Shown: positions 12,601 through 23,014 of the stretch, piece after piece
Layout: every line of letters begins with the position of its first letter
How positions within the stretch are numbered: the stretch's first letter is position 1
Assembly: GCF_014839805.1 (NCBI RefSeq)
Contig: NC_051116.1
Span: forward strand, 8,847,556 to 8,911,555
Origin: Manduca sexta
Taxonomy: Eukaryota > Arthropoda > Insecta > Lepidoptera > Sphingidae
Reading direction: 5' to 3'
Length of the DNA: 64,000 nt
The notes under the pieces: generated by a model
Seen by the model: only the letters and a program-made list of their open reading frames with translations
What the model was told of the DNA's origin: nothing
The model's database searches: none
Position numbers and translations under genes: made by a program

Positions 12601-13173
12601 TATATTATCGAAATATATCTTCGCCACTTGCGGACACTTTTCACATAAAATTTTGAAGTGGTGAGGCGAGAGTTTCTCTAAAATATTTGGCGCTTCTAAT
12701 ATTATAAACTTGACGTGGCAGCGGCCTAGAAATTTGATCGCGTAGTTGAAATTGCTTTCTGAGTAATATATATAAAAATCTTCACATCTTTGCGGATCTT
12801 TTAAATGTAGATACAGCCAGTTCTTAAATTTACTCACAGCTGTAGTGACCATGTATGGATATAGGTTTTCTTCCAAATACTTGGGATGAATGATGCTCTG
12901 GTGTTGTTGTTCCAAGAGCCACTTGGCTTTCAACGCCCTGCTGACGTACAACATGTCTTCGTCCTTGATGTTTTGCAGAATGTAGTCAACATTTCTTAGT
13001 TTCGAGGCTAGGTCTATCTTGAAGAGTCTATCTACAGGAGTTTGTTCTGGTAGATCTTGTATCTGTTGAAATGGGACACATTGTTGAATTGCCTCAGTGA
13101 CCACAGAGTTGAGGTGGCGATGTCGGAGTCCCAAATTCTCTCCGACCAAAATGATTGGTGTGAAGGATGACAT
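9634..13173 (-). CDS. Family gene B: intact 1179-residue uncharacterised helical protein
   Basis: This is the only unbroken copy of the three-member family. The open frame extends seven codons further upstream, but I choose the Met at 13173 because it directly follows an acceptor (CGCTTCACAG), as in genes A and C. Visible regions are an N-terminal conserved part (about residues 1-330), a Cys-rich variable segment (about 335-395, where the paralogues differ most), a conserved GC-rich core (about 425-860) and a C-terminal part. There is no signal peptide, membrane helix, catalytic motif or recognised domain. The regular Leu/Lys/Glu pattern suggests an alpha-solenoid, which is inference. It is presumably a cytosolic or nuclear scaffold. 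Function is unknown and I propose none. It faces C divergently across 5.5 kb. Confidence 0.9.
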   Translation of the reverse strand: MSSFTPIILVGENLGLRHRHLNSVVTEAIQQCVPFQQIQDLPEQTPVDRLFKIDLASKLRNVDYILQNIKDEDMLYVSRALKAKWLLEQQHQSIIHPKYLEENLYPYMVTTAVSKFKNWLYLHLKDPQRCEDFYIYYSESNFNYAIKFLGRCHVKFIILEAPNILEKLSPHHFKILCEKCPQVAKIYFDNILDNDELKEKFLDNHQGFYNSLKVVLKLDADIFFEITEKYFDNRYNRSLTKHIMAHHREKFEKKPELYASMLLNTRALAEYLSSEESKELVLKLVRATYLNRQIDYKYVEPLIMRLPIKERSAFKNLVFVEKTIGELVKAWPYDKPCLPSRKSYYFHVFEDRKPSEYNTCCMEDDFRCMLKKRKFGKYCARMDCYQIPRRTYLDKLFDEYRFFSFERALFELRKKIKKESSAQNRQYIMLVLVSKSGGQPELVAKLLQLLEQHCNEPTNVRATVVRSLVKRAAVWRLPQHSWDALLEFARGLGLDGSESEADCREGLHAVVIRSLLETGACEPAIREAFLKDFSNLDEYATNSEERKIVKQKLPELLLAAANAQSSPVKQVELLTSLLNMLQQYKADIGGSALIPAVAVLAKRDSSAAEGLLRRLFNAKIARKTLFREFFPLIQTDASYLNALRHDTSVLNVSTFIDLVERDEIRPEQFLRKMAIYFAESSGMTEHYITEMRQRILNNKSVGKSIARPLCILQGACLGYLVSLDSNNKSLKCLAAAIRANMYAGRPKLDINSTALSAAGAKAVANKVLVCPIADIDKYVHDLLTWKRTVRVALVLAERTGKEADAFITAATLRPTATLKAALKYFHSRPDFDPRVWDVFKQLIMNFNLSSEKHVHFRKALLKLDGIPLKIKPEYCELIFKALKKERCQDAIKILSNIEALLRDINENFIENLLLDFLQEFDPQTYKKNDRVTDTHLRMLVKCLLLCKSEEIQKSRFEILGTRFLQFLTVLCDKLGGDFFNVFKEVLINLQLNQVFLDDTYVSPLPVMENILSWMRHSLPIELNFDLYVRIHLSMMYFKSIRQGLKSQPDIFNNEKRKLSEGPSVVGYIFGRKIAREIKQLKESYFESAIDLYHNGIKGYFSEYFLYDDSKFKFMKAVIKGILEGSVADEARVALYLLENERYNLKHEDIKELYGIMKNIEDEKFRYFLFADVSENPLYC

Positions 13174-13223
13174 CTGTGAAGCGATAAAATACAACTAATT
13201 GGTCATGAATACATAAAGCCGAT

Positions 13224-13259
13224 TTAGTTGCATAAAGTAATTAAAGTGTAGGACGTCAT
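13224..13259 (-). other. Vestigial A-type start codon region upstream of gene B
   Basis: Read on the minus strand, TTCAATTACAG is followed by ATGACGTCCTACACTT, the same acceptor and first codons as gene A. Here the frame closes after 11 codons with TAA. The working start of B lies about 50 bases further on, after a second acceptor, and resembles that of gene C. This looks like a leftover start exon edge. It could act as a short upstream frame if the first acceptor is used. Confidence 0.7.
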
Positions 13260-13830
13260 CTGTAATTGAACAGAAGACTACAATTATTTAAATCACTATA
13301 TTAGTTATTTAGTTTAATGCAAATAGTGTTCATTAAGGAAATTTGGGTTAATGACGAAAGTAACCGTGAAATCTAACAGCAAATGTAAGCAAATTCTCCA
13401 ACGAACAAATATACTAATTTATATTATACAAATAATCTAACAAAATATATGCTTTCTGTTCCTACAAACAGTACATTGTAAACTTATATGTAAGGTTTTT
13501 TTTTTTTTAAATAATATTATGTACAAGTTAGGTAATATTAGTACGCCGAGAGGCAATTGAAAAAAAACGCAGTACTGCGCTTTTGATGTAAGCACCAAAG
13601 ACATTCCTAAAAAATCGATAAACAAATGCAGATTTATAAAAATGCACGTGCGAATCCAGATCGCCCATTTGGCAATTTGCTGTGTGATTTTATCAGGATT
13701 TTACCTCATTTATAACATAAGTATCTAATACTGTACCTACATTTTCTAATTTTGAAAAAGTATTTAAAAAGCATCACTATTCACTAAACTGAAGAACACA
13801 TTTCTTAGCACATTATAATGTAATTATTTG
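13260..13830 (-). promoter_or_regulatory. 5' flank of gene B, duplicate of the gene A flank
   Basis: The minus strand here matches positions about 216-839 upstream of gene A, with small indels. The position equal to the A donor reads GAG then GTAAAA, a weaker donor. It probably holds the 5'UTR exon and intron of B. Confidence 0.5.
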
Positions 13831-16758
13831 GGCAACATATATTTAAAATTTACAAATAATACCAATGTTACACAAATAGAAACAAAGTCCATATCTCTCC
13901 ACTTGTACCTTGTAGAAAAAATAGGAAAGTGATTCGTTTTATGTAAGAGCTCGGTTGAGTAGTAAATAAACTTCTTAATTTGGCAACACTAAAGTATGCG
14001 TCAAAACAATAAACATGCTAAATATAGCACGATAACATACTTGACGCAAAAATACCAGGAAAATTAGTCATTTTATAATTTCAGCCACATATATAGGCGA
14101 CGACGCCGTGTGGTTGGGCTCCATTCTATATACCGATTCTCATGCTACGACTAAGAACATTATTGTGTGCTGTGTCCAGTGAAACAAAAATGTGGATTTC
14201 GCTCTTCTTAATACTTATCCGGACTTCTACTTGGTGTTGTGTACCTTATTTATTTATTTATAAATTCAATGAAAGTTTACAGCATGTTTACTTATGAGTT
14301 ATTATGCACACATGAGAAGCGTTATTACAACGTACTCTAAACTTATCCTGCGAACGTCCGACCTAGGGTTTTAAATTTATATAAAGATAATGAATAATAC
14401 CTTAACTGTACAGTGTAGGTACCTACAAACGTGTGTTAAGTTTATATTCTACGTTTTGTTAGTCTTTACATTACCCTTTGGTACCTACATATAAATAACT
14501 TACATTTTATGTTTTTGATACGCTCGTTTTAAACTGTTAATCATATTACACCTCACTTTGTTCACAAATTCTTTAATAAAAGTGGTTTAAGTATTATGCA
14601 TTCCGATGCAATGAGATTAACATTGAAAGTTATTTTCAATTGTACTTTCGAAGACTGAAATGACGCCTATCGACTGTGGAAATAAAAATAAACTTCGTGA
14701 TACTGAGGCTGGGATGCTAGGTTAAATTATAAAATCCCCAATTTACTTAATAAGTTGATTGGCTTACAGGTGGTCCTACAAACACATCTCAATAAATCTA
14801 TTATGTCTCGTTATATTTCCATTTTTGCATACCGGGGGTTTCATCTGACTATTCATAAAAGAATAGAAAAAGAAAATATTTTTTTATTTTCATAGAAAAA
14901 ACTCAAAAAAAAGAAGTGCCGTTTTAAAGGGTAATTACTATTATCCACGTTTTATCTTACTAATTATACTGCTCCCGATACACCTCGCCGTAACACGAAA
15001 TATGCGCGACACGTGTGACCCATCTCCCCCAATAACGTTTTAAAATTGCTAATAAAAACATCTTAGATCTCCCCTCAATTTATCGTACATTGTATTAAAA
15101 GCACTCCGACACGATAATTAGATGACTTTCTCATATAACATGAGTTTTATCCTTCATTAAACTTAGACATATAATGTGTTATATCGACTCGCTGAACATT
15201 TGTATCATATCCGTGATTTGTCTTAAGTAATAAAATATTTAATAAGCTTTTTATTTAATTGAATAGGTATTTTTATTAGAGAAATATACTGAAAAAATCC
15301 TAAATTAGTAAATATTTTTTATGCTGGTATCATGTAGTACCGAGACAGCGTTGTTGATAAACGGGTAAAAAAGTATATTACCTAATGCAATAAAAAGTAT
15401 AACTAGTTACACCGACGAAATTTTTTGGCACCATTTGTTAGCAATGCACAATCTTACGTATAATAAGTTCGGAAAGATATGCTTAGTTATTTCAAGACTA
15501 AGCTGATCTTAAATAGTTCAATGATAAAAGAGTATAGAGGATGAGTGATATGGTCACGTGACATGCGGCACATTTAATGCATAAAATGGCGCCGACTCCG
15601 CCCCTTACAATAGTGATATGCTAGTACCGAAAATTTTGTATCGACATCGAAGAATTAAAAGAGAGACAAACAAGCCCAACAAAAAATCAAATACGAAAGG
15701 GGTTAGGTTCTACCATAATATAAACATAACAAACTATAATATAAACAAACAAACTGAAACTAATTTATAAGTAACAATTGTTAAAGAAAGCAGTACCTGT
15801 TGTGACAAACATCCAGTTGTGTTTGATCTATATTTGTATGTTGCACTATTCCTTGTTAAAAATTTAATTTACAGATTAAGATATTTACTTAATTAAGAAT
15901 AAGATAGTATTGTGTAGTCAGCAATTATTTGGTTGGTTTTATTTTATTTGATTATTATGCTCTTTGATCGAGCAATATAACTATGTTTCAGCAAACTAAA
16001 ATCAATGAGCGTAAAGATGGTGGTTAATATAATCAATTATAATAATTATTTGCAATAACAACAATATGATTATGTATCTATTACCGTGCATGCAAAGGTT
16101 GCTCGAAACATAAGACGGCCAATTGTAAAAATATATCTTACATTTCATCTTTGTGTTGTTTCTTTTATGTTTATTTATTCTTTTATGTAATAATTCTAAT
16201 TTTATTCATAGTAATATATTAAAGTAATATTACTATTAGGTGAAGTATAATAATCATTACTATTTTACTTATCGGGAATATTGTTGGAAAACAGTTATCT
16301 TTTACTCGCGTTAATTAAACGTGTGGTTTATGCATTTCTTCTCAAAATGTAAAGAACGAATATATGTATTTGGTGTAGGATTCCAATCACGTCGCCCAAT
16401 ATTCTCAATTCATTTTGCCTTGGGATTTAAATTTTTTGGTAACTTAAAAAATATTCTAATTTCACTTAGTTTGTCGTTCTGGATAATACAATATTGATAT
16501 GGGCTCTAACATTCTTTCAAAGACAAAATCCGTAACTGATAAACAGGCGTCTGTTAAAATATCGATATCAATAATTTCTAAACAAACATCCCTAAGCTCG
16601 TGTGTAAACAAACATAATGATTTTAATGGATATAAATCACGCCTAAAAGGGTTCAAAGCTTATCAAACAAGATCCACATATAATTTTAATTGATAAAAAC
16701 ACATCCAAAAGTAAATATACAAAGATATTTACTAATTTTCGGTAAAACAGTTACTAAC
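13831..16758. other. Intergenic between genes B and THAP exon
   Basis: AT-rich sequence with no supportable gene, apart from a possible continuation of the THAP transcript near 16462-16640. That stretch is an open minus-strand frame of 59 codons behind an acceptor CCCTTTTAG. Its phase fits the THAP exon, but its sequence does not look like the rest of a THAP domain. Confidence 0.4.
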
Positions 16759-16829
16759 CTATGAAAAGATATTTCGGGGTCTTTCTTGCGTGAATTCGAT
16801 TTGCATCCTTTCACACAACACTGAGTCAT
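16759..16829 (-). CDS. First exon of a THAP-type zinc-finger protein (partial)
   Basis: The exon encodes 23 codons beginning MTQCCVKGC and ending ISFH plus two bases, followed by a donor GTTAGT. The Cys-x(4)-Cys pattern next to the initiator Met and the later SFHR are the classic opening of the C2CH THAP DNA-binding domain, found in transcription factors and in P-element-type transposases. The second half (central Trp and the closing Cys-x2-His) is not recognisable downstream, so this is either an isolated exon with a distant partner or a decayed gene. The next open frame (16462 to about 16641) joins in phase but lacks those residues. Confidence 0.6.
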
Positions 16830-18718
16830 TTTCGAAACTTAACAAATACACTAATAAACAAACTAAACAATTGAGAATATAATTATATTACTTTAAATTC
16901 AATATTTATGAAGATTTGTTCACATCGTCTGACACTACATGTACTTGCTGACTGGGCTGCAATAAATGGCGTTTCTGCCGCAAGGCGGTCCCAGTGTGTT
17001 GAAGTAAACGAAATAGTGTCATATTCGAAGAAAGCAATTATTTTTGTCTTTGTTTGTTGCGTTCCAAATAAGCTTTGAGTAAAAGAGATAGACATATATA
17101 TTGACAATTCTGCGTCGATTTCCCTGACATAAATATAACTTATTCATATAGCTAACTTTTGAGGCCTGTCCTCTTTATATTTAGTCATTGAAATAGTTGC
17201 ACAACAAAACTGACGAATAATAGTTTGACAAACAGTGACAGGCACCTGGGGGGAAAATAGACTAATTTGACAGCTGACAGTCAAAAATGTTGCAGTGTTA
17301 CTACAATATTTTTGTAGTTAAACGGGTGTTATATAAACAATTTTTAAACACTGTTTTATAATGCAGAAACTTAGAAAGACTTTAGACATGGTATTTAGCA
17401 TTAAACACTTATTAGCTAAGCACATGTTTAAACGGTGTTTAAAGAATTTTTTGTAATAAAACTGGAAATGTTAAATGCATTTTTGTATTAAAAAACTTCT
17501 TTTTCGAACCTATTATTGTATTATTCGTTAACTAAATTACGTACGTACGTATTTAAAAAAACAATATATTTAAGGTACGCAATCCAAAAGTTTGGATATT
17601 GTTTTTTTTTTTTTTAAATAAATGCAGATACTATTGCACATATATGGTACGCAGATTTATGATATCCGGGATTAATATACTTACAGACAATTGAATACCT
17701 ACAAAGTTGTATGGCTCAGAAGGGCCGCAACTAGTATATTATATTTTTTTATTCTGGGTCACCAAAAAAAAATAATAATGTCAAACAAATATTTTATCGC
17801 GACGTGTAAATATGAATATACTTACTTACTCAAATTGGAAAACAAAGTACACAAAACAATCTAAAATTTTGCATTAATAACCCTAGGTCTGGCAACAAGA
17901 TTAAACCATAGAGTATGTTTAAATTGAGAGGCCAAACCACGGATTATTAAGATCGAACCAAATAGCATTTAGCGAGGGGCCAAACCATGCTGTCACTCGC
18001 CTAGTGTTTATTATGATTTTTGGCATCGTAAAGTGTTTGATAAAATGTGATTCTTGTGGTATTTTTTCTTCGTTATGATATTTTCACATTTTAATTTCTT
18101 CGGTGAATTAATTGTTTCTCTGTTACCAAATAAGCTACTTATTGACGTGTTAGTAATATTGATTTTGATTTCATCGGTGACTGAAAATATGCGATAGGTA
18201 TTTATTATTTAAATTAAATCTTCAAAAATCAAGAACGGTAAGCATTTTTCCTGTCCATTAATTACATAACTAGTTTGGAACAGTAGCTGTCTAATTAATT
18301 ATTATTAATGATTAATACTTACCTGCAGTACTCACTATATAACAGTTGGTTCCATATGATGATTATGACATTCGTATAAGTTATTAGTATAGATTACATA
18401 AGTAGAATAACTACAACGTCAACTATTAATTTTCATTAGGTGTATACTGTAAATGAAGGTAAGTATATAATAAAACTAACGGTTTAGAAATATAGTAGAC
18501 AATTAAAATGAACAATCAATATTCGATAAAAAAAAGATTGTGTCATCTCTTGAGTTGAAATACGAGCCGAATGTTACTGATGGGGGGATGAATGGATCAA
18601 TATTTACGATGTTATATATATATGCAGATAATAGATTTATATCTGGAGGCGTTGTACTTAGTGTATAATAAATATCGAACAGCTATTTTAAATAATGTTT
18701 TGTTTTGATACTTTACAG
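16830..18718. other. Intergenic, 5' flanks of THAP exon and gene C
   Basis: The divergent space between the THAP start and gene C contains a T run near 17602 and AT-rich sequence. It holds no coding region I can support. Gene C does not share the A/B type 5' flank, which suggests that A and B duplicated later than the split from C. Confidence 0.4.
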
Positions 18719-21700
18719 ATGTCACCCTTCACACCAATCCTTTTGACCGGAGAGAATTTGGGACACCGGCATCGCCACCTCAACTCTCTAGTCACTAAAG
18801 CAATGCAACAAGGAGTTTCAATCCAACAGATACAAGATCTACCAGAACAAACTCCTGTAGATAGACTCTTCAAGATAGACCTAGCCTCGAAATTAAGAAA
18901 TGTTGACTACATTCTGCAAAACATCAAGGACGAAGACATGTTGTACGTCAGCAGGGCGTTGAAAGCCAAGTGGCTCTTGGAACAACAACACCAGAGCATC
19001 ATTCATCCCAAGTATTTGGAAGAAAACCTATATCCATACATGGTCACTACAGCTGTGAGTAAATTTAAGAACTGGCTGTATCTACATTTAAGAGATCCGC
19101 AAAGATGTGAAGATTTTTATAAATATTACTCAGAAAGCAAATTCAATTACGCGATAAAATTTCTAGGCCGCTGCCACGTCAAGTTTATAATATCAGAAGC
19201 GCCAAATATTTTAGAGAAACTCTCGCCTCACCACTTCAAAATTTTATGTGAGAAGTGTCCGCAAGTGGCGAAGATATATTTCGATAATATACTCGATAAC
19301 GATGAACTAAAAGAAAAATTCTTGATTCAGCAAAAAAAAATCTACAACAGTTTAAAAGTGGTGTTAAAGTTGGACGCTGACATATTTTTCGAAATCACAG
19401 AAAAATATTTCGATAATAGGTACAATCGCTCTCTAACGAAACACATAATGGCTCACCACAGGGAAAGATTCGAGAAAAAGCCAGAGCTGTACGCAGGCAT
19501 GTTGTTAAACACGCGAACTCTAGCGGAGTATTTGAGCTCCGAGGATTGCAAGGAGCTCGTTTTAACGCTGGCTCGTGCATCGTATCTCAACCGCCGAATA
19601 GACTACAAGTACGTGGAACCACTCATTAAAAAAATCCCGTTGAATGAAAGAGCAACTTTCAAAAAACTTGTGTTTGAGAAAAAAGCTGCAGGTGAACTGG
19701 TCAATTCCTGGCCCTATGAAATACCGTCATTACCGAAGAGAAAATATAATCACCATATATTTGAAGACTATGTCAAGTGTTACAGTGATTCATACTTAAT
19801 GTGTTCAGATGAATTTGATAAGTTAGGTGAAATGCGTCAATGTATCCGTCTATGCTCAGCAAGCCGAGATTTATGTTTTCGTGTGCGAACATACCTCGAT
19901 AAACTTTTTGATAAATATCGCCTTACGAGTTTTGAACGTACATTATTTGAACTACGCAAGAAAATAAAAGAAGAGAGTTCGCCACAGAACCGGCAGTACA
20001 TTTTGCTGGTACTTGTGAGCAAGAGTGGAGGACTGCCGGAACTAGTTGCGTCACTTTTGCAGTTGTTGCAGCAGCATTTGAATGAGCCAACAAATGTGAG
20101 AGCCGCGGTGGTGAGGAGCCTGGTAAAACGCGCCGCTGTGTGGCGTCTGCCCCGACACTCCTGGGAAACGTTGTTAGAGTTCGCGAGGGGGCTCGGATTA
20201 GATGGCAGCGAGTCGGAAGCGGACTGTCGCGAAGGTCTACACGCAGTTGTCATAAGAAGTTTACTGGGGACTGGTACGTGTGAACCCGCAATACGAGAAG
20301 CTTTCTTAAAGGACTTTTCAAATCTCGACGAGTATGCCACCAATAATGAAGAACGTAAAATAATAAAACAAAAGTTACCGGAGTTATTACTGGCCGCGGC
20401 TAACGCGCAGTCAAGTTCAGTAAGACAGGCGGAGCTACTGACGTCACTTCTGGACATGCTTCAACAGTATAAAGTAGACATCGGAAGTTCTGCTCTGATA
20501 CCGGCCGTGGCAGTTTTAGCAAAGCGCGACTCTCCTGCTGCAGAGGGCCTTCTTCGACGTTTATTCGAAGCCAAAATCGCTCGCCGAACGTTGTTCCGAG
20601 AATTCTTCCCTTTAATACAAACGGATGCTTCCTACTTAAATGCTTTACGACATGACACTTCAGTGCTTAATGTATCAACGTTCATTGATTTAGTTGAAAG
20701 AGCTGAAATTCATCCGGAACAGTTCTTACGCAAGATGGCTATATATTTTGCAGAAAGCTCCGGTATGATGGAGCGTTATCTAACTGAAATGAGACAACGT
20801 GTCCTCAATAATAAATTTGTCGGAAAGTCAATAGCACGACCACTGTGCATACTGCAGGGCGCGTGTCTCGGCTACCTGGGGTCACTGGATCTTAAAAATA
20901 AGTCTCTAACACGCTTCGCGGCCGCGATCCGAGCTAACATGCATGCAGGAAGACCGAAACTAGACATGAACAGTATGGCTTTATCAGCCGCAGGAGCTAA
21001 AGCTGTTGCTAATAAAGTGCTTGTGTGTCCAATTGTAGATGTCGATAACTACGTCCTCGAACTGTTGACATGGAAGCGAACAGTCCGAGTGGCTCTGGTA
21101 CTAGTGGAGAGAACAAGAAAAGAAGCACATATATTTATCACAGCTGCCACTTTAAGGCCTACTGCTACTCTCAAGGCTGCTCTGAAATATCTCCATGGTC
21201 GACCCGATTTCGATCCACGTGTGTTCGAAGTTTTCAAGCAGTTAATTAACAAATTTGACCTGTGTACGGAGACACGCATCTATTTACGTAGCTATATGAT
21301 TAGAAAGGTTAACGTGCCCTTAACGATCAAATCAGACTATTATGCGATACTCTATAAGGCTTTGAGAAAAGAACAACATCACGAAGCAATGATCATTTTA
21401 AGCAATATAGAAAAATTACTTCATTATACAAAGGAGGATTTCCTTGAAGAATTGTTGTTAGATTTTCTACAAGAATTTAACCCCAATAAATGCAAGCAAA
21501 AAAAATATAAGCTATGTTCTAGCATATACATAAGAGTGTTAGTTAAATTCTTGTTACTTTGTAAATCGGAAAAGACACAAACGAAACGGTTCAATTACTT
21601 CGGAGAACCTTTTTTAAAATGTTTAGATCTATCTCTCAATAACTCTCAGGCTTTCATGGACATATTTCGAGAGATCCTGTCAACTTTGCAATACAATAAA

Positions 21701-22248
21701 GTGTTTTTTGACAACACTTACATCTCACCCCTGCCTGTCTTAGAAAACATTGTCAGGTGGATGCGACAATATTTACCAGTCGAATTACATTTCGTAACCT
21801 ATGTACGTATTTATCTGACCATGTTGTATTTTAAATCTATTAGACTGAGCATACAAACAGAGCCAGGTATACTTAATAACGAAAAGAGAGAATAACCGAA
21901 GGCATACAGGTGGTAGGTAATATTTTTGGTAGAAAAATAGCACAAGAAATAAAAGAGTTGACGGAAAGTTATTTTGAATCCGTTGTGGAGTTGTATTGTA
22001 TGGGCATGACAGATTATTTTTCAGAGTATTTTATTTATGATGTAACTAAATTTAAGTTTTTAAAGGCCGTCATACAAGGTATCCTGGAAGGTAGTACAGG
22101 AGGAGAAGCTAGAGCTGCGTTGTATCTAATAGAAAAGCTACAACATAACTTCGATCGTAATGATTATAAGGAATTAATTGAAGCCGTGAATAATTTTGAA
22201 AATGAAACATTTAAATATTTCTTATTTGCGACCCAAGTCACCCATTGA
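18719..22248 (+). CDS. Family gene C: diverged paralogue of A and B with one frameshift
   Basis: The start is chosen at 18719, the ATG directly behind the acceptor ATACTTTACAG. The frame runs to a stop at 21895. The homologous C-terminal part (about 112 codons) continues in another frame and stops at 22248. Compared with A and B a single A is missing at about 21891-21892 (GAGAATAACC). The first 200 codons and the core are nearly the same as A and B, even at silent sites. The Cys-rich segment around residues 335-395 and everything after about residue 850 differ strongly. As for B, no known domain, signal peptide or membrane segment is visible. It could be a working gene with an assembly error, or a gene that lost its tail. 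Confidence 0.75.
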
Positions 22249-22281
22249 TTACACATACTGCGCTGCACATACAATTTTCCC

Positions 22282-22287
22282 AATAAA
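22282..22287 (+). terminator. Poly(A) signal of gene C
   Basis: AATAAA, about 35 bases after the stop at 22248. Confidence 0.45.
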
Positions 22288-22639
22288 ATTCATTATGCGA
22301 AATAGCATGCCATCGTTTCATGCGAATCATTCATAATTTGCAGTTTTTTTTTAATAATCGTATTGATATTTTATATTACTTTAATTTCTCTAGATTATTC
22401 ATTACCATAATTATTTACTACCGTTTTTTAAATATTTTTCTTTCCATATTTGTTTTGTAAACACACATAATATAATATTTTTATTAAAGATTTTTTTATT
22501 CGATTATGTATGTGTTTATATTTACTTGAATACATGAGACCTAACATAGATTTTTGAAATATGGGTGTAATAACATCTTCACCTACCCCTGATAAAATGA
22601 AAGAAATTCCAATTTTTTAGACATATTTTTTCTGAAAAA

Positions 22640-22847
22640 ATCCGCCCGCTTGATAAAGTTTGTCGGGCTAAAGTTTTCCGTTATAAAAGTCATGCTTTAT
22701 ATTTTCCCGGGAGCCTATGTTCTTCCCAGGGTATCAAACTATCTTCATACCAAACTTCATCTAAACCCGTTGGGTAGTTTCTGAGATTCGGGCGTTCAAA
22801 GAAACAAACAAACAAACAAACTCTTCAGCTCTATATAATAGTATAGA
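22640..22847 (-). mobile_element. Helitron-like fragment, 5' end intact
   Basis: The minus strand begins A|TCTATACTATTATATAG and continues with the GTTTGTTTGTTTG run, a GATGAAGTTTGGTATGAAG stretch and a GGAAAACTTTAGCCCG stretch shared with the 6683-7351 element. The expected CTAG end is missing, so this is a decayed copy. Confidence 0.55.
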
Positions 22848-23014
22848 TTAGATTTGAATGAATCCGTTATATGATGAGTGGCAACACTGATTTGACATTT
22901 CCATATGTCATTATTTGTCAATTGATGAATCCTAAAAAATAGCCGACAAACTCTATAATTATATTGAGAAAATAATAAAGAAGTAATAAATGCTAGCACT
23001 TTTTATAAGTAAAC

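Noticed and set aside
13174..13194. Upstream seven-codon extension of gene B
   Set aside because: It would be intronic. The acceptor directly before the inner ATG is shared in position with A and C.
19837..20457. 206-codon minus-strand frame inside gene C
   Set aside because: Same cause: antisense shadow of the conserved core.
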